Numbered from the stretch's first letter, positions 17,541-27,719 are shown. The stretch is DNA of 64,000 nucleotides from Halobaculum limi (GCF_029490015.1 NZ_CP120468.1:2604001-2668000); one strand, 5' to 3'. A program made the numbers and translations. Notes: generated from the sequence alone by a model not told the origin.

Positions 17541-18131
17541 ATGTTCCTCCAGTCGGGCCTGCTGGCCCCCGAGACCCTCCCGTTGTTGCTGGTCGCCGCC
17601 GGACTGGTCATCTCCATCGCGGAGGCGTTGGCTCCGGGTGCCCACTTCGTCGTCATCGGGGTCGCCCTCCTCGCCGCCGGCCTCGTCGGCCTGTTGCTCG
17701 GTCCGATCGCGGGGCCGTTCGTCCTGGGCCTCCTCGTCCTCGTGTTCGGTGCGCTCGCCTTCTACGGCTACCGCGAACTCGATCTGTACGGCGGGAAAGG
17801 ACAGGCACAGACTTCGGATTCGAAGTCGCTCCAAGGCGAGATCGGCCGCGTGACGGAGACGGTGACGCCTACCGGCGGCGAGGTGAAACTCGACTCCGGC
17901 GGCTTCAATCCGTACTACTCGGCCCGGTCTGTCGACGGCGAGATTCCCGAAGGCACCGAGGTGATGGTCGTCGACCCCGGCGGCGGCAACGTCGTCACTG
18001 TCGAGTCGCTCGATGGCGGTGTCGACGACATCGACCGCGAACTCGCACGGGAGCGAAAGCGGCGCGAGGTGGAGGCCGACGACGACTCCGAGTCGACGAC
18101 CGAACGCGACGTGGAAACCGAACGCGAGTAG
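17541..18131 (+). CDS. NfeD-like membrane protein
   Basis: A 196-aa protein with three to four N-terminal hydrophobic helices (LPLLLVAAGLVISIAEALAP, HFVVIGVALLAAGLVGLLLG, FVLGLLVLVFGALAFYGYRE). A soluble OB-like domain follows (LQGEIGRVTETVTPTGGEVKL, ARSVDGEIPEGTEVMVVD), then a charged tail. This is the short NfeD type, whose OB-fold partners with SPFH/stomatin proteins in many genomes. An SPFH gene starts 112 bp downstream, consistent with that partnership. The protein probably acts in membrane microdomain organisation or quality control, inferred from the family. Confidence 0.85.
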   Translation: MFLQSGLLAPETLPLLLVAAGLVISIAEALAPGAHFVVIGVALLAAGLVGLLLGPIAGPFVLGLLVLVFGALAFYGYRELDLYGGKGQAQTSDSKSLQGEIGRVTETVTPTGGEVKLDSGGFNPYYSARSVDGEIPEGTEVMVVDPGGGNVVTVESLDGGVDDIDRELARERKRREVEADDDSESTTERDVETERE

Positions 18132-18211
18132 TCACAGAGTGGGGGCTTCGACGACGACCACTCGGCCCGACCCCGCCGCCGTCTCGGGAACGCACGAATG
18201 ACAGCGGGCGA

Positions 18212-18220
18212 ACCCTTAAG
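18212..18220 (+). promoter_or_regulatory. TATA-like box of the SPFH gene
   Basis: ACCCTTAAG is centred about 27 nt before the ATG at 18244. It implies that the SPFH gene has its own leaderless transcript besides possible read-through from nfeD. Confidence 0.5.
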
Positions 18221-18243
18221 CCTCGTCGGGCGAACGCCTAGCT

Positions 18244-19455
18244 ATGGTCCTCGTACCACTCCAGTTCGCCGGACTCGGTGCCGCAGCGGTCGGACTGCTC
18301 TTCCTCGCCGTCGCGATTATCGCCGTGTATCAGGCGATCGTCATCGTCGACGCGTACGACAAGAAGGCACTGACCGTGTTCGGAGAGTACCGAAAACTCC
18401 TCCAACCTGGCATCAACATCGTCCCGCCGTTCGTCTCTCGGACGTACACGTTCGATATGCGGACGCAGACGCTCGACGTGCCCCGGCAGGAGGCAATCAC
18501 GCGCGACAACTCGCCCGTCACCGCCGACGCTGTCGTCTACATCAAGGTGATGGACGCGAAGAAGGCGTTCCTCGAAGTCGAGGACTACAAAGTGGCCGTC
18601 TCGAACCTCGCGCAGACGACCCTGCGTGCGGTGCTGGGCGACATGGAACTGGACGACACGCTGAACAAGCGTCAAGAGATCAACGCCCGCATCCGCCGGG
18701 AACTCGACGAACCCACCGACGAGTGGGGTATCCGTGTCGAGTCCGTCGAGGTGCGCGAGGTCAACCCCTCGAAAGACGTCCAGCAGGCGATGGAGCAACA
18801 GACCTCCGCCGAGCGCCGTCGCCGTGCGATGATCCTCGAAGCGCAGGGTGAACGTCGCTCTGCCATCGAAGAGGCCGAGGGTGAGAAGCAGTCGAACATC
18901 ATCCGCGCGCAGGGTGAAAAGCAGAGCCAGATCCTCGAAGCACAGGGTGACGCCATCTCGACCGTCCTCCGTGCGAAGTCGGCCGAGTCCATGGGCGAGC
19001 GTGCGATCATCGACAAGGGGATGGAGACGCTCGAACGCATCGGGCAGGGTGACTCCTCCACGTTCATCCTCCCGCAGGAACTCACCAGCCTCGTCGGCCG
19101 CTACGGCAAGCAACTGACTGGCTCCGACATCCAGGAGTCGCAGGGACTCGACTCGCTCGAGTTCGACGCCGAGACGCGCGAGATGCTCGGCCTCGACGAC
19201 ATCGAGGACATCTTGGGACAGATCGACGAGGCCGCCGAGATGGACACCGAGGCGCTCGAACAGGAGGCCGCAGCGGTGAAAGAGGGCAACATCGACGGCG
19301 ACATCGCCCCCGCCGACGAAGTGATCGCAGAGGCCGACGCCGAGGACAAGTCCGACATCAAATCCGCCGACGAGGTCGTCTCCGAGTCCAACAACGGCTC
19401 GGAGTCCTCGGACGGCGACGCCGCCGAAGCGGAACCAGAAGCCGAGACAGAGTAG
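18244..19455 (+). CDS. SPFH/Band 7 (stomatin/prohibitin-type) membrane protein
   Basis: This 403-aa protein has one N-terminal membrane helix (about 8-30), then the SPFH domain: YDKKALTVFGEYRKLLQPG, PPFVSRTYTFDMRTQTLDVP, DNSPVTADAVVYIKVMD, LRAVLGDMELDDTLNKRQEI. A coiled-coil region with a repeated EAQGERRSAIEEAEGEKQSN pattern follows (about 200-260), then a very acidic tail of about 90 residues. Stomatin-type proteins oligomerise at the membrane and often scaffold proteases or channels. The NfeD gene immediately upstream is the usual partner. The acidic tail is long compared with bacterial homologues. A specific client cannot be inferred. Confidence 0.93.
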   Translation: MVLVPLQFAGLGAAAVGLLFLAVAIIAVYQAIVIVDAYDKKALTVFGEYRKLLQPGINIVPPFVSRTYTFDMRTQTLDVPRQEAITRDNSPVTADAVVYIKVMDAKKAFLEVEDYKVAVSNLAQTTLRAVLGDMELDDTLNKRQEINARIRRELDEPTDEWGIRVESVEVREVNPSKDVQQAMEQQTSAERRRRAMILEAQGERRSAIEEAEGEKQSNIIRAQGEKQSQILEAQGDAISTVLRAKSAESMGERAIIDKGMETLERIGQGDSSTFILPQELTSLVGRYGKQLTGSDIQESQGLDSLEFDAETREMLGLDDIEDILGQIDEAAEMDTEALEQEAAAVKEGNIDGDIAPADEVIAEADAEDKSDIKSADEVVSESNNGSESSDGDAAEAEPEAETE

Positions 19456-19499
19456 TCGCGGCCGACTATCCGGGCTGATACTCCGACTGGCGTTCGATT

Positions 19500-19541
19500 G
19501 TCGACCGCGCGTCGGTCGACCCGTTCTCCGCGTGCTGTTTT
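19500..19541 (+). terminator. Hairpin plus T-tract after the SPFH gene
   Basis: A perfect 8-bp inverted repeat, GTCGACCG (19500-19507) and CGGTCGAC (19513-19520), has a 5-nt loop. It is followed after a short C/T stretch by a TTTT tract near 19538. It starts 45 bp after the SPFH stop and before the next promoter, a fitting place for transcript termination. Confidence 0.5.
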
Positions 19542-19625
19542 CCGTTGCCCGTTCTCACCTGTCGACGGATTCGTCCACGGACGGCGACAGCGTTGTTGCA
19601 CGGTTGCGTCGTGACACCAACGACA

Positions 19626-19634
19626 CCCTTTTGC
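19626..19634 (+). promoter_or_regulatory. TATA-like box of the HTH regulator
   Basis: ACCCTTTTG is centred about 28 nt before the GTG at 19658. It decides for this GTG rather than the ATG at 19532, which would lie upstream of the promoter. Confidence 0.55.
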
Positions 19635-19657
19635 CACGTTCGTCGCTACTGTGGGCT

Positions 19658-20266
19658 GTGACACGCGAGGTAGACCCGGACAAGCGGGCGACGCTCCGGC
19701 GGTTCGCGGCGCTGGGTGCCGCCACGCCGCTCGCGGCGAGCGGTCGTGCCTCCGCCACGGCCGACGACTCCGACGCCCGCGACGCCATCCGCGGCTACCT
19801 CGCGACGACGCCCGGCGCGCACTTCTCGAAACTCCGCGACGACCTCTCGCTTGCGACCGGCGAGACACAACACCACCTCAAGCGACTGGAGTCGGTGGGC
19901 GAAATCGTCTCCCAGAAGGATGGCGACTACCGCCGCTACTTCCCCGCGGGGCGCTTCTCGGCGTTCGAACGGCGTGCGCTCGGCTACCTCCGACGGGACA
20001 CGCCGCGCGGGATGATACTGGGCCTACTTCGCGACCCCGACGCCTCGGGCGCAGACCTCGCTCGTTCGCTCGACGTCTCGCGGGCGACCGTCTCGAACTA
20101 CGCGACGGCGCTCGCGGACGCGGGGCTGGTCGATACGGAAGGCGGCTACTCGCTGGAACGGCCGACGGAGTTACTCACGCTGCTCGTCCGCTACGCCGAC
20201 TCGTTCGGCCCCGACGCCGTCGCCTTCGCGGACGACGCGGCGACGTTCATCAGTTACGACGGCTGA
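19658..20266 (+). CDS. Winged-helix transcriptional regulator with Tat-like N-terminus
   Basis: A 202-aa protein read from GTG 19658 (VTREVDPDKRATLRRFAALG). Residues about 50-110 (GYLATTPGAHFSKLRDDLSL, TGETQHHLKRLESVGEIVSQ) form a first winged helix. Residues about 125-190 (MILGLLRDPDASGADLARSL, RATVSNYATALADAGLVDT) form a second, so it is a tandem winged-helix protein of a type common in haloarchaea. The first about 30 residues contain RRFAALGAATPLAAS, which looks like a twin-arginine signal or an N-terminal hydrophobic anchor. That is unusual for a DNA-binding protein. Targets are unknown, and no ligand domain is evident. Confidence 0.8.
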   Translation: MTREVDPDKRATLRRFAALGAATPLAASGRASATADDSDARDAIRGYLATTPGAHFSKLRDDLSLATGETQHHLKRLESVGEIVSQKDGDYRRYFPAGRFSAFERRALGYLRRDTPRGMILGLLRDPDASGADLARSLDVSRATVSNYATALADAGLVDTEGGYSLERPTELLTLLVRYADSFGPDAVAFADDAATFISYDG

Positions 20267-20304
20267 GTCGCGGCCGTCGACGCGTGACTCTATGACTGCG
20301 CTAC

Positions 20305-20871
20305 CTACGACTCCGACAGCGACGCGAGTACGTCGTCGGTCGTCGAAAGCGTCGCGAACTCGCCGTTCAGGTGAGCGAGGGCGGTGCGGTGGACCGTCTC
20401 GGGGTCGAACCGCTCCCCGTCGGGACCGATCCGCGCGTGCGTCGCCGTCGCGTCGGTGACGACCGTCGGCCGGAAGCCGAGGTTCTCCGCCATCCGCGTC
20501 GTCGTCGAGATACAGTGGTCGGTCGTGAGGCCGGCGACGACGAGTCGCTCGTGGTCGCCCTCACGGAGTCGCTCCGCTAGGTCGGTGCCGACGAACGCGG
20601 AGTTCACCCGTTTCACGAGTTCAGGTTCCCCCTCGCGCGGGACGAACGCCTCCTTGAACGCGAAGCCTGGTCCGTCGCCACGAAGCGGTGAGTCGGGTTC
20701 CGTCGAGTCGTGCCGGACGTGGATCACTTGACTCTCACGTTCGCGCCACGCGTCGAGGAGGCGAGCGGCGTTCGCCTCCGCGTCGGGGTTGTTGCGCTCG
20801 CCGTACGCGGAGTCGTCGAACCCCGTCTGGAGGTCGACGAGGAGGAGGACCGGGAGGCCCGTATCGCCCAT
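20305..20871 (-). CDS. Cysteine hydrolase of the isochorismatase-like family
   Basis: This 188-aa protein has the isochorismatase-like fold and its Asp-Lys-Cys triad: D13 ([10 protein letters not shown]), K88 ([15 protein letters not shown]) and C120 ([18 protein letters not shown]). Family members hydrolyse amides, ureido acids, nicotinamide or isochorismate; the substrate here is not readable. The cis-peptide motif GLTTDHC is intact, so activity is expected. Its ATG overlaps the TGA of the upstream YqcI/YcgG gene (ATGA), which suggests that the two products act in one pathway. Confidence 0.88.
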   Translation of the reverse strand: MGDTGLPVLLLVDLQTGFDDSAYGERNNPDAEANAARLLDAWRERESQVIHVRHDSTEPDSPLRGDGPGFAFKEAFVPREGEPELVKRVNSAFVGTDLAERLREGDHERLVVAGLTTDHCISTTTRMAENLGFRPTVVTDATATHARIGPDGERFDPETVHRTALAHLNGEFATLSTTDDVLASLSES

Positions 20872-21686
20872 CAGTCGGCACCCAGCGGCGCGTTCGGCGC
20901 GTCCAGCGCCGTCACTTCAGGCGTCACGGTCAGCGGACACTCCTCGGGGAACTGTGACTCGTCGCGCGAGAAGAGGTACTGCCGCCACTCCCGGTCGTCT
21001 TCGACGCCCCAGTCGCCCAGGTCTGCGTGCGGGCAGACACCGTCGTACTCCGAGAGGCGACCTTGAATCACTTCTCGGGCGCGAGCGCCCGCTTCGGTGT
21101 CGTGGGTGAGGCCGTCGAACACGTCGCGCGGCTGGAAGGTGATCTCGAGGCTGACGGGACAGTAGCGACTCTTGCGCGCCTCGTAGAACGGGGCCCGACA
21201 CGTCGGGAACATCGCCGTCCCGCCGAAAGAGAACTCCCAGTAGGGGTCGTCGGGGTCGGTCGGGATGTCCGCCGGCCACGGTTCGGGGTCGTTGACGTGG
21301 AGGAACTGGAGGACGTGCCACAGCGTCTCGTGCCAGTCGGCCTCACAGAAGGCGTCGACGCCGTCTGCGGGCGGCGCGAAGAAGACGACGAGCGGCGCGA
21401 ACTCGGCGTGGTCTCGGTACGTGTCGAGGTACTCCAGCAGCGTGTCGCGAAACGCGAACAGTGCGTCCGGGTCGGTGAACGATGGGACGGTCGTGTACAG
21501 GAGGTCGCCGCGTTCGACGGCGTTCGTCCCGAAGTGACAGGGGAACGGCGTGTCGTTTCGCTCGCCGGTGAGCGCTCCGGTGAACGTCTCGAAGTGTCGG
21601 GAGACCCAGTCGGGGGCGTCGCTCGCGCGGGCGCGGTCGGCCATCGTCGACTGGTCACACAGCGCCTGAAAGTTGTCCTCGTTCAT
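20871..21686 (-). CDS. YqcI/YcgG family protein (possible heme-dependent N-oxygenase)
   Basis: A 271-aa protein with the family landmarks [20 protein letters not shown] (about 45-64), the [20 protein letters not shown] block, [20 protein letters not shown], and a C-terminal [20 protein letters not shown]. YqcI/YcgG proteins were long uncharacterised. Members such as DcsA (D-cycloserine pathway) and GntA (guanitoxin pathway) are heme-dependent guanidine or amino-acid N-hydroxylases, so a similar N-oxygenation is plausible but inferred. The start MNEDNFQAL is chosen over an in-frame ATG 111 nt upstream. The stop overlaps the hydrolase start by ATGA. A TATA-like GAACCTTACT lies near 21750, giving a leader of some 35 nt. 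Confidence 0.82.
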   Translation of the reverse strand: MNEDNFQALCDQSTMADRARASDAPDWVSRHFETFTGALTGERNDTPFPCHFGTNAVERGDLLYTTVPSFTDPDALFAFRDTLLEYLDTYRDHAEFAPLVVFFAPPADGVDAFCEADWHETLWHVLQFLHVNDPEPWPADIPTDPDDPYWEFSFGGTAMFPTCRAPFYEARKSRYCPVSLEITFQPRDVFDGLTHDTEAGARAREVIQGRLSEYDGVCPHADLGDWGVEDDREWRQYLFSRDESQFPEECPLTVTPEVTALDAPNAPLGAD

Positions 21687-21832
21687 AGGTGCGTTCGGGT
21701 CCGACCGCTCGCGGCGGCCGGTCGTTGGTATCGGACGATAGGGTCGGGCGAGTAAGGTTCTTTCGTGGCGCTGGCCCCCGATGTCGACGGTGAACACCGC
21801 CGTCTGACGACAGGTATTTCCACCGCGACGGT

Positions 21833-21842
21833 CTTATATATG
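21833..21842 (+). promoter_or_regulatory. TATA-like box of dnaG with a leadered transcript
   Basis: CTTATATATG is centred about 61 nt before the dnaG ATG. A transcript starting about 25 nt downstream would have a leader of about 35-40 nt, unusual in this window. The leader contains a small inverted repeat (GGCGG 21847-21851 with CCGCC 21860-21864). Confidence 0.5.
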
Positions 21843-21884
21843 CGTCGGCGGTCATCGCGCCGCCACATCACCATCACACCCCAC

Positions 21885-21890
21885 GGAGGG
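21885..21890 (+). promoter_or_regulatory. Shine-Dalgarno of dnaG
   Basis: GGAGGG lies 8 nt before the ATG at 21899. It is one of few clear ribosome binding sites in the window and agrees with the leadered transcript predicted for dnaG. Confidence 0.6.
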
Positions 21891-21898
21891 GACATCAC

Positions 21899-23302
21899 AT
21901 GGACGATTCAGCCAAATACCTCATTCACGCACAGATAACGGCCGACGGCGTCGTCGAACGCAGCGACGTGGTCGGAGCCGTCTTCGGACAGACGGAGGGC
22001 CTCCTCGGTGACGAGTTGGATCTGCGCGACCTCCAACAGTCGTCGAAGATCGGTCGTATCGACGTCAGCATCGACAGCCAGAACGGACAGAGTTTCGGAG
22101 AGATAACCATCTCCTCGGGGCTGGACAAGGTGGAGACGTCCATCCTCGCGGCGAGTCTCGAAGCCATCAACAGGGTCGGTCCCTGTGAGGCCCGCGTCGA
22201 GGTCAGCGACATCGAGGATATGCGCTCGGCCCAGCGACGGGAAGTTGTCGAACGAGCGAAGGAACTGCTCGCCACCTCCTTCGACGACTCGGTGATGGAC
22301 TCCACGGAGATTCTCTCGGAGGTCCGTGAGGCTAACCGCGTCGAACGGATCAGCGAGTACAAAGGCTATCCCGCAGGGCCACGAGTCCACGACTCCGACG
22401 CCATCGTGGTCGTCGAGGGGCGGGCGGACGTCCTCACACTGCTCAAGTACGGCATCAAGAACGGCGTCGCCGTCGAGGGGACGAGCGTCCCCGACGCGGT
22501 GGCCGACCTCACCGCCGAGCGCACCGTCACGGCGTTCCTCGATGGCGACCGCGGCGGGGAGTTGATCCTCAAGGAACTCGCGCAGGTCGCCGACGTGGAT
22601 TACGTCGCGTTCGCGCCCGAGGGGGAGTCGGTCGAAGACCTCAGCCGACACGAGTTGATGGCCGCGCTTCGCGAGAAGGTGCCGTTCGAATCGGTCGACC
22701 TCGACGGGGACGACGACCAAGAGGAGGTGGCCGACGCCGACTCCGGGGGCGATCCGGCCCCGACCGCGCCGACGAACGGCGAGGATGCCGGCGGGGCCTC
22801 GGCGGTCGCTGCGACCGACGGAAGCACCGAACCCGCGCCCGAGACTGTGTCCGGAGACGTGACTGCGACGACCGAGTCGCCCGCAGAGCCAGTCTCACCC
22901 GAGACACCCGGCGAGGCCGACGACGAGACGGAGTCGACCGAGGTGAGCGACGTGCCCGCAGACGACGCAAGCGAACAGTCTGCGGAGGAGTCGGCCGATG
23001 AACCGACCACGCTCCGCGACCACGTCGCCTCGGTCATCGGCGAGCGGTCGAACCACGCGCGCCTCCTCGATTCGGAGTACCGCGTGATCAGCGAAGTGCC
23101 CGCAGCTGACGTGTTCGACGCCATCTCTGGCGAAGAGGGATCGCCGGTCGCACTCGTGCTCGACGGCGAACTCTCCCAACGTGTCCTCGACGTGGCCGCC
23201 CAACGTGGCATCGCACAGGTCGTCGCCGAGTCCGAGGGCGAGTACGTCAAACGCCCCGCGAGCGTCCGCGTCGTCACGGCCGACCGGATGCTGTCGGCGT
23301 AA
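21899..23302 (+). CDS. dnaG: Archaeal DnaG-type primase / exosome subunit
   Basis: Archaeal DnaG has a Toprim catalytic domain and is known both as an RNA primase and as a stable poly(A)-binding subunit of the archaeal exosome. In this 467-aa protein the N-terminal domain covers about 1-165. The Toprim domain has VVVEGRADVLTLLKYG (E173) and TAFLDGDRGGELIL (D215, D217). Residues about 266-369 are a low-complexity Ala/Glu/Asp/Thr/Pro linker, and a conserved C-terminal domain follows (TLRDHVASVIGERSNHARLL onward). The acidic linker is about 100 residues long. The ATG at 21899 has a Shine-Dalgarno 8 nt upstream. Confidence 0.96.
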   Translation: MDDSAKYLIHAQITADGVVERSDVVGAVFGQTEGLLGDELDLRDLQQSSKIGRIDVSIDSQNGQSFGEITISSGLDKVETSILAASLEAINRVGPCEARVEVSDIEDMRSAQRREVVERAKELLATSFDDSVMDSTEILSEVREANRVERISEYKGYPAGPRVHDSDAIVVVEGRADVLTLLKYGIKNGVAVEGTSVPDAVADLTAERTVTAFLDGDRGGELILKELAQVADVDYVAFAPEGESVEDLSRHELMAALREKVPFESVDLDGDDDQEEVADADSGGDPAPTAPTNGEDAGGASAVAATDGSTEPAPETVSGDVTATTESPAEPVSPETPGEADDETESTEVSDVPADDASEQSAEESADEPTTLRDHVASVIGERSNHARLLDSEYRVISEVPAADVFDAISGEEGSPVALVLDGELSQRVLDVAAQRGIAQVVAESEGEYVKRPASVRVVTADRMLSA

Positions 23303-23326
23303 GCCGACGGCGACGCCACTCGTTTC

Positions 23327-24871
<1,545 letters not shown>

Positions 24872-24953
24872 TGCTTGACGACTCGTTCGCCGGGTGTGCT
24901 GTTGATTGCGTCGGTTGCCGCGACAGGTCGGCCGGGTGCTCTGTCCCGAAGGC

Positions 24954-24962
24954 AGATATACC
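24954..24962 (+). promoter_or_regulatory. TATA-like box of the first DUF373 gene
   Basis: AGATATACC is centred about 30 nt before the ATG at 24988. It lies in the 116-bp divergent gap with gpmI and supports the short, leaderless reading of the DUF373 gene. Confidence 0.6.
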
Positions 24963-24987
24963 CGGAGAGTCAATCCGTCGCACGCGA

Positions 24988-26130
24988 ATGATCCTCGTCC
25001 TCCCGGTCGACCTCGACGACGACCTCGGCCGCAAGACCGGCGTCCGCACGCCGGTCATCGGTCGCGACGCTGTCGAGGACGCCGCCGTGAAACTCGCCAC
25101 CGCCGACCCGGAGGACTCCGACGTGAACGTACTGTTCCAAGCCATCAACGCCTACGAGGACCTCCGCGCCGACGACACCGTCGACGAGGAGGTGGAGGTC
25201 GCCGCAGTCACCGGCGTCAACGAGGGCGACGTGAAGGCGAACCGCGCGGTCGGCGAAGAGGTCGACACCGTCCTCGCGGCGCTGTCGACCGGCGAGGAGG
25301 TGCGCGCCATCGTCATCACCGACGGCGCACAGGACGAGTCGGTGTTGCCGGTCATCCGCTCTCGGGTCCCACTCGACGGCGTTCGTCGGGTCGTCGTTCG
25401 GCAGGCACAGGACTTGGAGTCCATCTACTACACGATGAAACAGGTGTTGTCGGACCCCGAGACCCGCGGCACCATCCTGATCCCGTTGGGCGTCCTCCTC
25501 CTCGTGTATCCGTTCTCCGTCATCGCGGGGATGATGAATCTCCCCGGTGCGGTCGTCATCGGGACTATCTCCACGCTGTTGGGCCTGTACTCGCTGTTCC
25601 GCGGCCTCGGACTGGAGGAGACGGTCGACGGCGTCGCCGCACGCGTCAGGAGCAGTCTGTACGCTGGTCGCGCGACGGTCATCACGTACGTCGTCGCGTT
25701 CACCCTGTTGATCGTCGGCGGCGTACAGGGGGTCGAGACGCTGGACGCCACCCGAAGCGCCGCCGGCGCGGGGTCGATCACGCTGTCGCAGTCGGCCGCG
25801 GTGTTCGTCCACGCGGCGGTGCAGTGGGTCGCCGCCGCCGGCATCACCTCCTCGCTCGGCCAGGTGACCGACGAGTACCTCGCCGAGCGATTCCGCTGGC
25901 GCTACCTGAACGCGCCGTTCTACGTCGTTGCCATCGCGGTCGTGTTGTACGGCCTGTCGGGATACTTCCTCCCGCGGGTTCCGGCGGCCGCGTTGGCTCC
26001 GCTGTCGCTGACGGAACTGGCGGCGCTGTTGACCGCCGGGACGCTGCTGGGCGTCCTCTCGACGCTGACGTTCGCCGTCGCGGAGTCGCGCTTCTCCGGC
26101 GGGAACGACGGTGAGGCGGGCGTCGTGTGA
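24988..26130 (+). CDS. DUF373 family membrane protein (copy 1)
   Basis: This 380-aa protein starts MILVLPVDLDDDLGRKTGVR. The N-terminal about 150 residues form a soluble alpha/beta domain (DLDDDLGRKTGVRTPVIGRD, VAAVTGVNEGDVKANRAVGE, RVVVRQAQDLESIYYTMKQ). The C-terminal 220 residues have several membrane helices (GTILIPLGVLLLVYPFSVIA, GAVVIGTISTLLGLYSLFRG and others). It belongs to the archaeal DUF373 family, of unknown function. A paralogue with the same two-part layout and the matching VVVRQA-DLES-YY-KQ segment lies at 32108-33295. The N-terminal DxDD and R-K-G residues suggest ligand binding, but nothing more can be said. Confidence 0.85.
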   Translation: MILVLPVDLDDDLGRKTGVRTPVIGRDAVEDAAVKLATADPEDSDVNVLFQAINAYEDLRADDTVDEEVEVAAVTGVNEGDVKANRAVGEEVDTVLAALSTGEEVRAIVITDGAQDESVLPVIRSRVPLDGVRRVVVRQAQDLESIYYTMKQVLSDPETRGTILIPLGVLLLVYPFSVIAGMMNLPGAVVIGTISTLLGLYSLFRGLGLEETVDGVAARVRSSLYAGRATVITYVVAFTLLIVGGVQGVETLDATRSAAGAGSITLSQSAAVFVHAAVQWVAAAGITSSLGQVTDEYLAERFRWRYLNAPFYVVAIAVVLYGLSGYFLPRVPAAALAPLSLTELAALLTAGTLLGVLSTLTFAVAESRFSGGNDGEAGVV

Positions 26131-26206
26131 GTCGTGTCGCCCTGCGGTAAGGCAGTCACAGACTACCCGATGCCCTAACGTGTTCGCCCCGCCCGGACGG
26201 ATACAC

Positions 26207-26216
26207 GCCTTTTTTG
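26207..26216 (+). promoter_or_regulatory. TATA-like box of the geranylgeranyl reductase gene
   Basis: A GCC followed by a run of seven T is centred about 29 nt before the ATG at 26241. It selects this ATG over the in-frame ATG at 26214, which would overlap the box. Confidence 0.6.
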
Positions 26217-26240
26217 AGGACCGATTCGGAAGTGGTGGCT

Positions 26241-27617
26241 ATGTCTGCGGCATCGAACTCGTACGATATCGTCGTCGTCGGTGCGGGGACGGCGGGCGCG
26301 TTCGCGGCGGCGACGGCCGCCAGCGAAGGCCTCGACGCCGTCATCCTCGAGCGAAAGCCCGAGGAGGAGGCGGGCCACATCGCCTGCGGCGACGCGATCA
26401 AAGGGAAGTCTACCTTCCCGGACGTCATCGACCTCGACTACCTCCGGGAGGAGTCGTTCACGAACCAGAACATCCGCCGCGCCATCTTCGAGAACCCGAA
26501 GACTGGCGAGGAACTCGACGTGCCCTTCGGACAGGCCGGCGCGGTGTTGGACCGCAAGCGCTACGGCGAGGTTCTGCTGGAGGAGACGGAGCGCTCGGGC
26601 GCAGCCATTCACTATGACACCGTCGTCCAAGACGTCGTGCAAGACGACGACGGCCGCGTCACCGGTGTTCGCGCCAAGCGGAAGGGCGACGTCGTCACCT
26701 ACGAAGCGGAACTCACCGTCGACGCGGCGGGCGCACTCTCTATCCTGCAGGACAAAGCCGACCTGCGTGACGCCTCCTTCGACACGAACGTGTCGTACTC
26801 GCAGTTCTGTTCGGCGTACCGCGAGGTCGTCGAGGTGCCCGAACCCGTCGACTACGACGACGCCATCGTGTTCAAGCCGACCGAGGAACTCGGCTACCTC
26901 TGGTACTTCCCGCGCACCGACACCGAGATCAACGCGGGCCTCGGCTTCCAGATGACCGAACCACCGATGAAACTCGTCGAAGTCCTCAAGCGGGACATGC
27001 AGCAGCGTCCCGAGTTCGACGGCGCGACCGTCAAGGACAAACTCGGTGCGGCCCTCCCGACGCGCCGCCCGTACGACTCGGCGGTCGCAGACGGCTTCGT
27101 CGCCGTCGGCGACGCGGCAGGCCACGTCAACCCCACTACCGGCGGCGGCATCCCCGGTGCGGCGAAGTCCGCTCACTGGGCGATCAAACGCGCCATCGAC
27201 GCGGTCGTCGAGGGCGACGTGACCGAAGAGCGCCTGTGGGCGTACAACAACGACGTGATGACCGACTTCGGCAAGCGCTTCGCCGCGATGGACGTGTACA
27301 ACATCTGGGGGACCGCACACGAAGTCGACGATTTGACCGACATCATCACGGCCCTGCCCGGTCAGCAGTTGGTCAACGCGATGACGAAAGGTGAGACGTC
27401 GATGAGTCTCCGCTTGAAGCTGAAGACGCTGGTCGACACCTACGGCCACTGGGACACCCTCATCGAACTGTACAAGGTGCGCCGCATCGCCAACGACCTG
27501 AAAGACCACTACGAGACGTACCCCTCGCGTCCAGGTGGGTTCGAGACGTGGCTCGAGACGCGTGACTCGATAATGGACGACCTGTACGCCGTCTCTGGCG
27601 CGGACCCGAAGTACTGA
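26241..27617 (+). CDS. Geranylgeranyl reductase family protein (archaeal lipid saturation)
   Basis: FAD-dependent reductases of this family saturate the geranylgeranyl chains of archaeal ether lipids, or related isoprenoids. In the 458-aa protein the N-terminal dinucleotide fold is IVVVGAGTAGAFAAATAASE, and ERKPEEEAGHIACGDAIKGK holds the conserved cysteine region. GYLWYFPRTDTEINAGLGF is the substrate-side motif, and VGDAAGHVNPTTGGGIPGA is the second FAD motif. All family blocks are present. Whether it reduces lipid, menaquinone or dolichol chains cannot be told from sequence. It is transcribed alone between a DUF373 gene and the ribosomal cluster. Confidence 0.92.
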   Translation: MSAASNSYDIVVVGAGTAGAFAAATAASEGLDAVILERKPEEEAGHIACGDAIKGKSTFPDVIDLDYLREESFTNQNIRRAIFENPKTGEELDVPFGQAGAVLDRKRYGEVLLEETERSGAAIHYDTVVQDVVQDDDGRVTGVRAKRKGDVVTYEAELTVDAAGALSILQDKADLRDASFDTNVSYSQFCSAYREVVEVPEPVDYDDAIVFKPTEELGYLWYFPRTDTEINAGLGFQMTEPPMKLVEVLKRDMQQRPEFDGATVKDKLGAALPTRRPYDSAVADGFVAVGDAAGHVNPTTGGGIPGAAKSAHWAIKRAIDAVVEGDVTEERLWAYNNDVMTDFGKRFAAMDVYNIWGTAHEVDDLTDIITALPGQQLVNAMTKGETSMSLRLKLKTLVDTYGHWDTLIELYKVRRIANDLKDHYETYPSRPGGFETWLETRDSIMDDLYAVSGADPKY

Positions 27618-27719
27618 CTCGTCGATTGCGGCTTCGTCCGCGGCCGCTTTGTGACGATTCCCCGGACTCTGCATCGCCGGACGCGAACGGGGCACACGAT
27701 CCGACAACTCCGTACCGTA

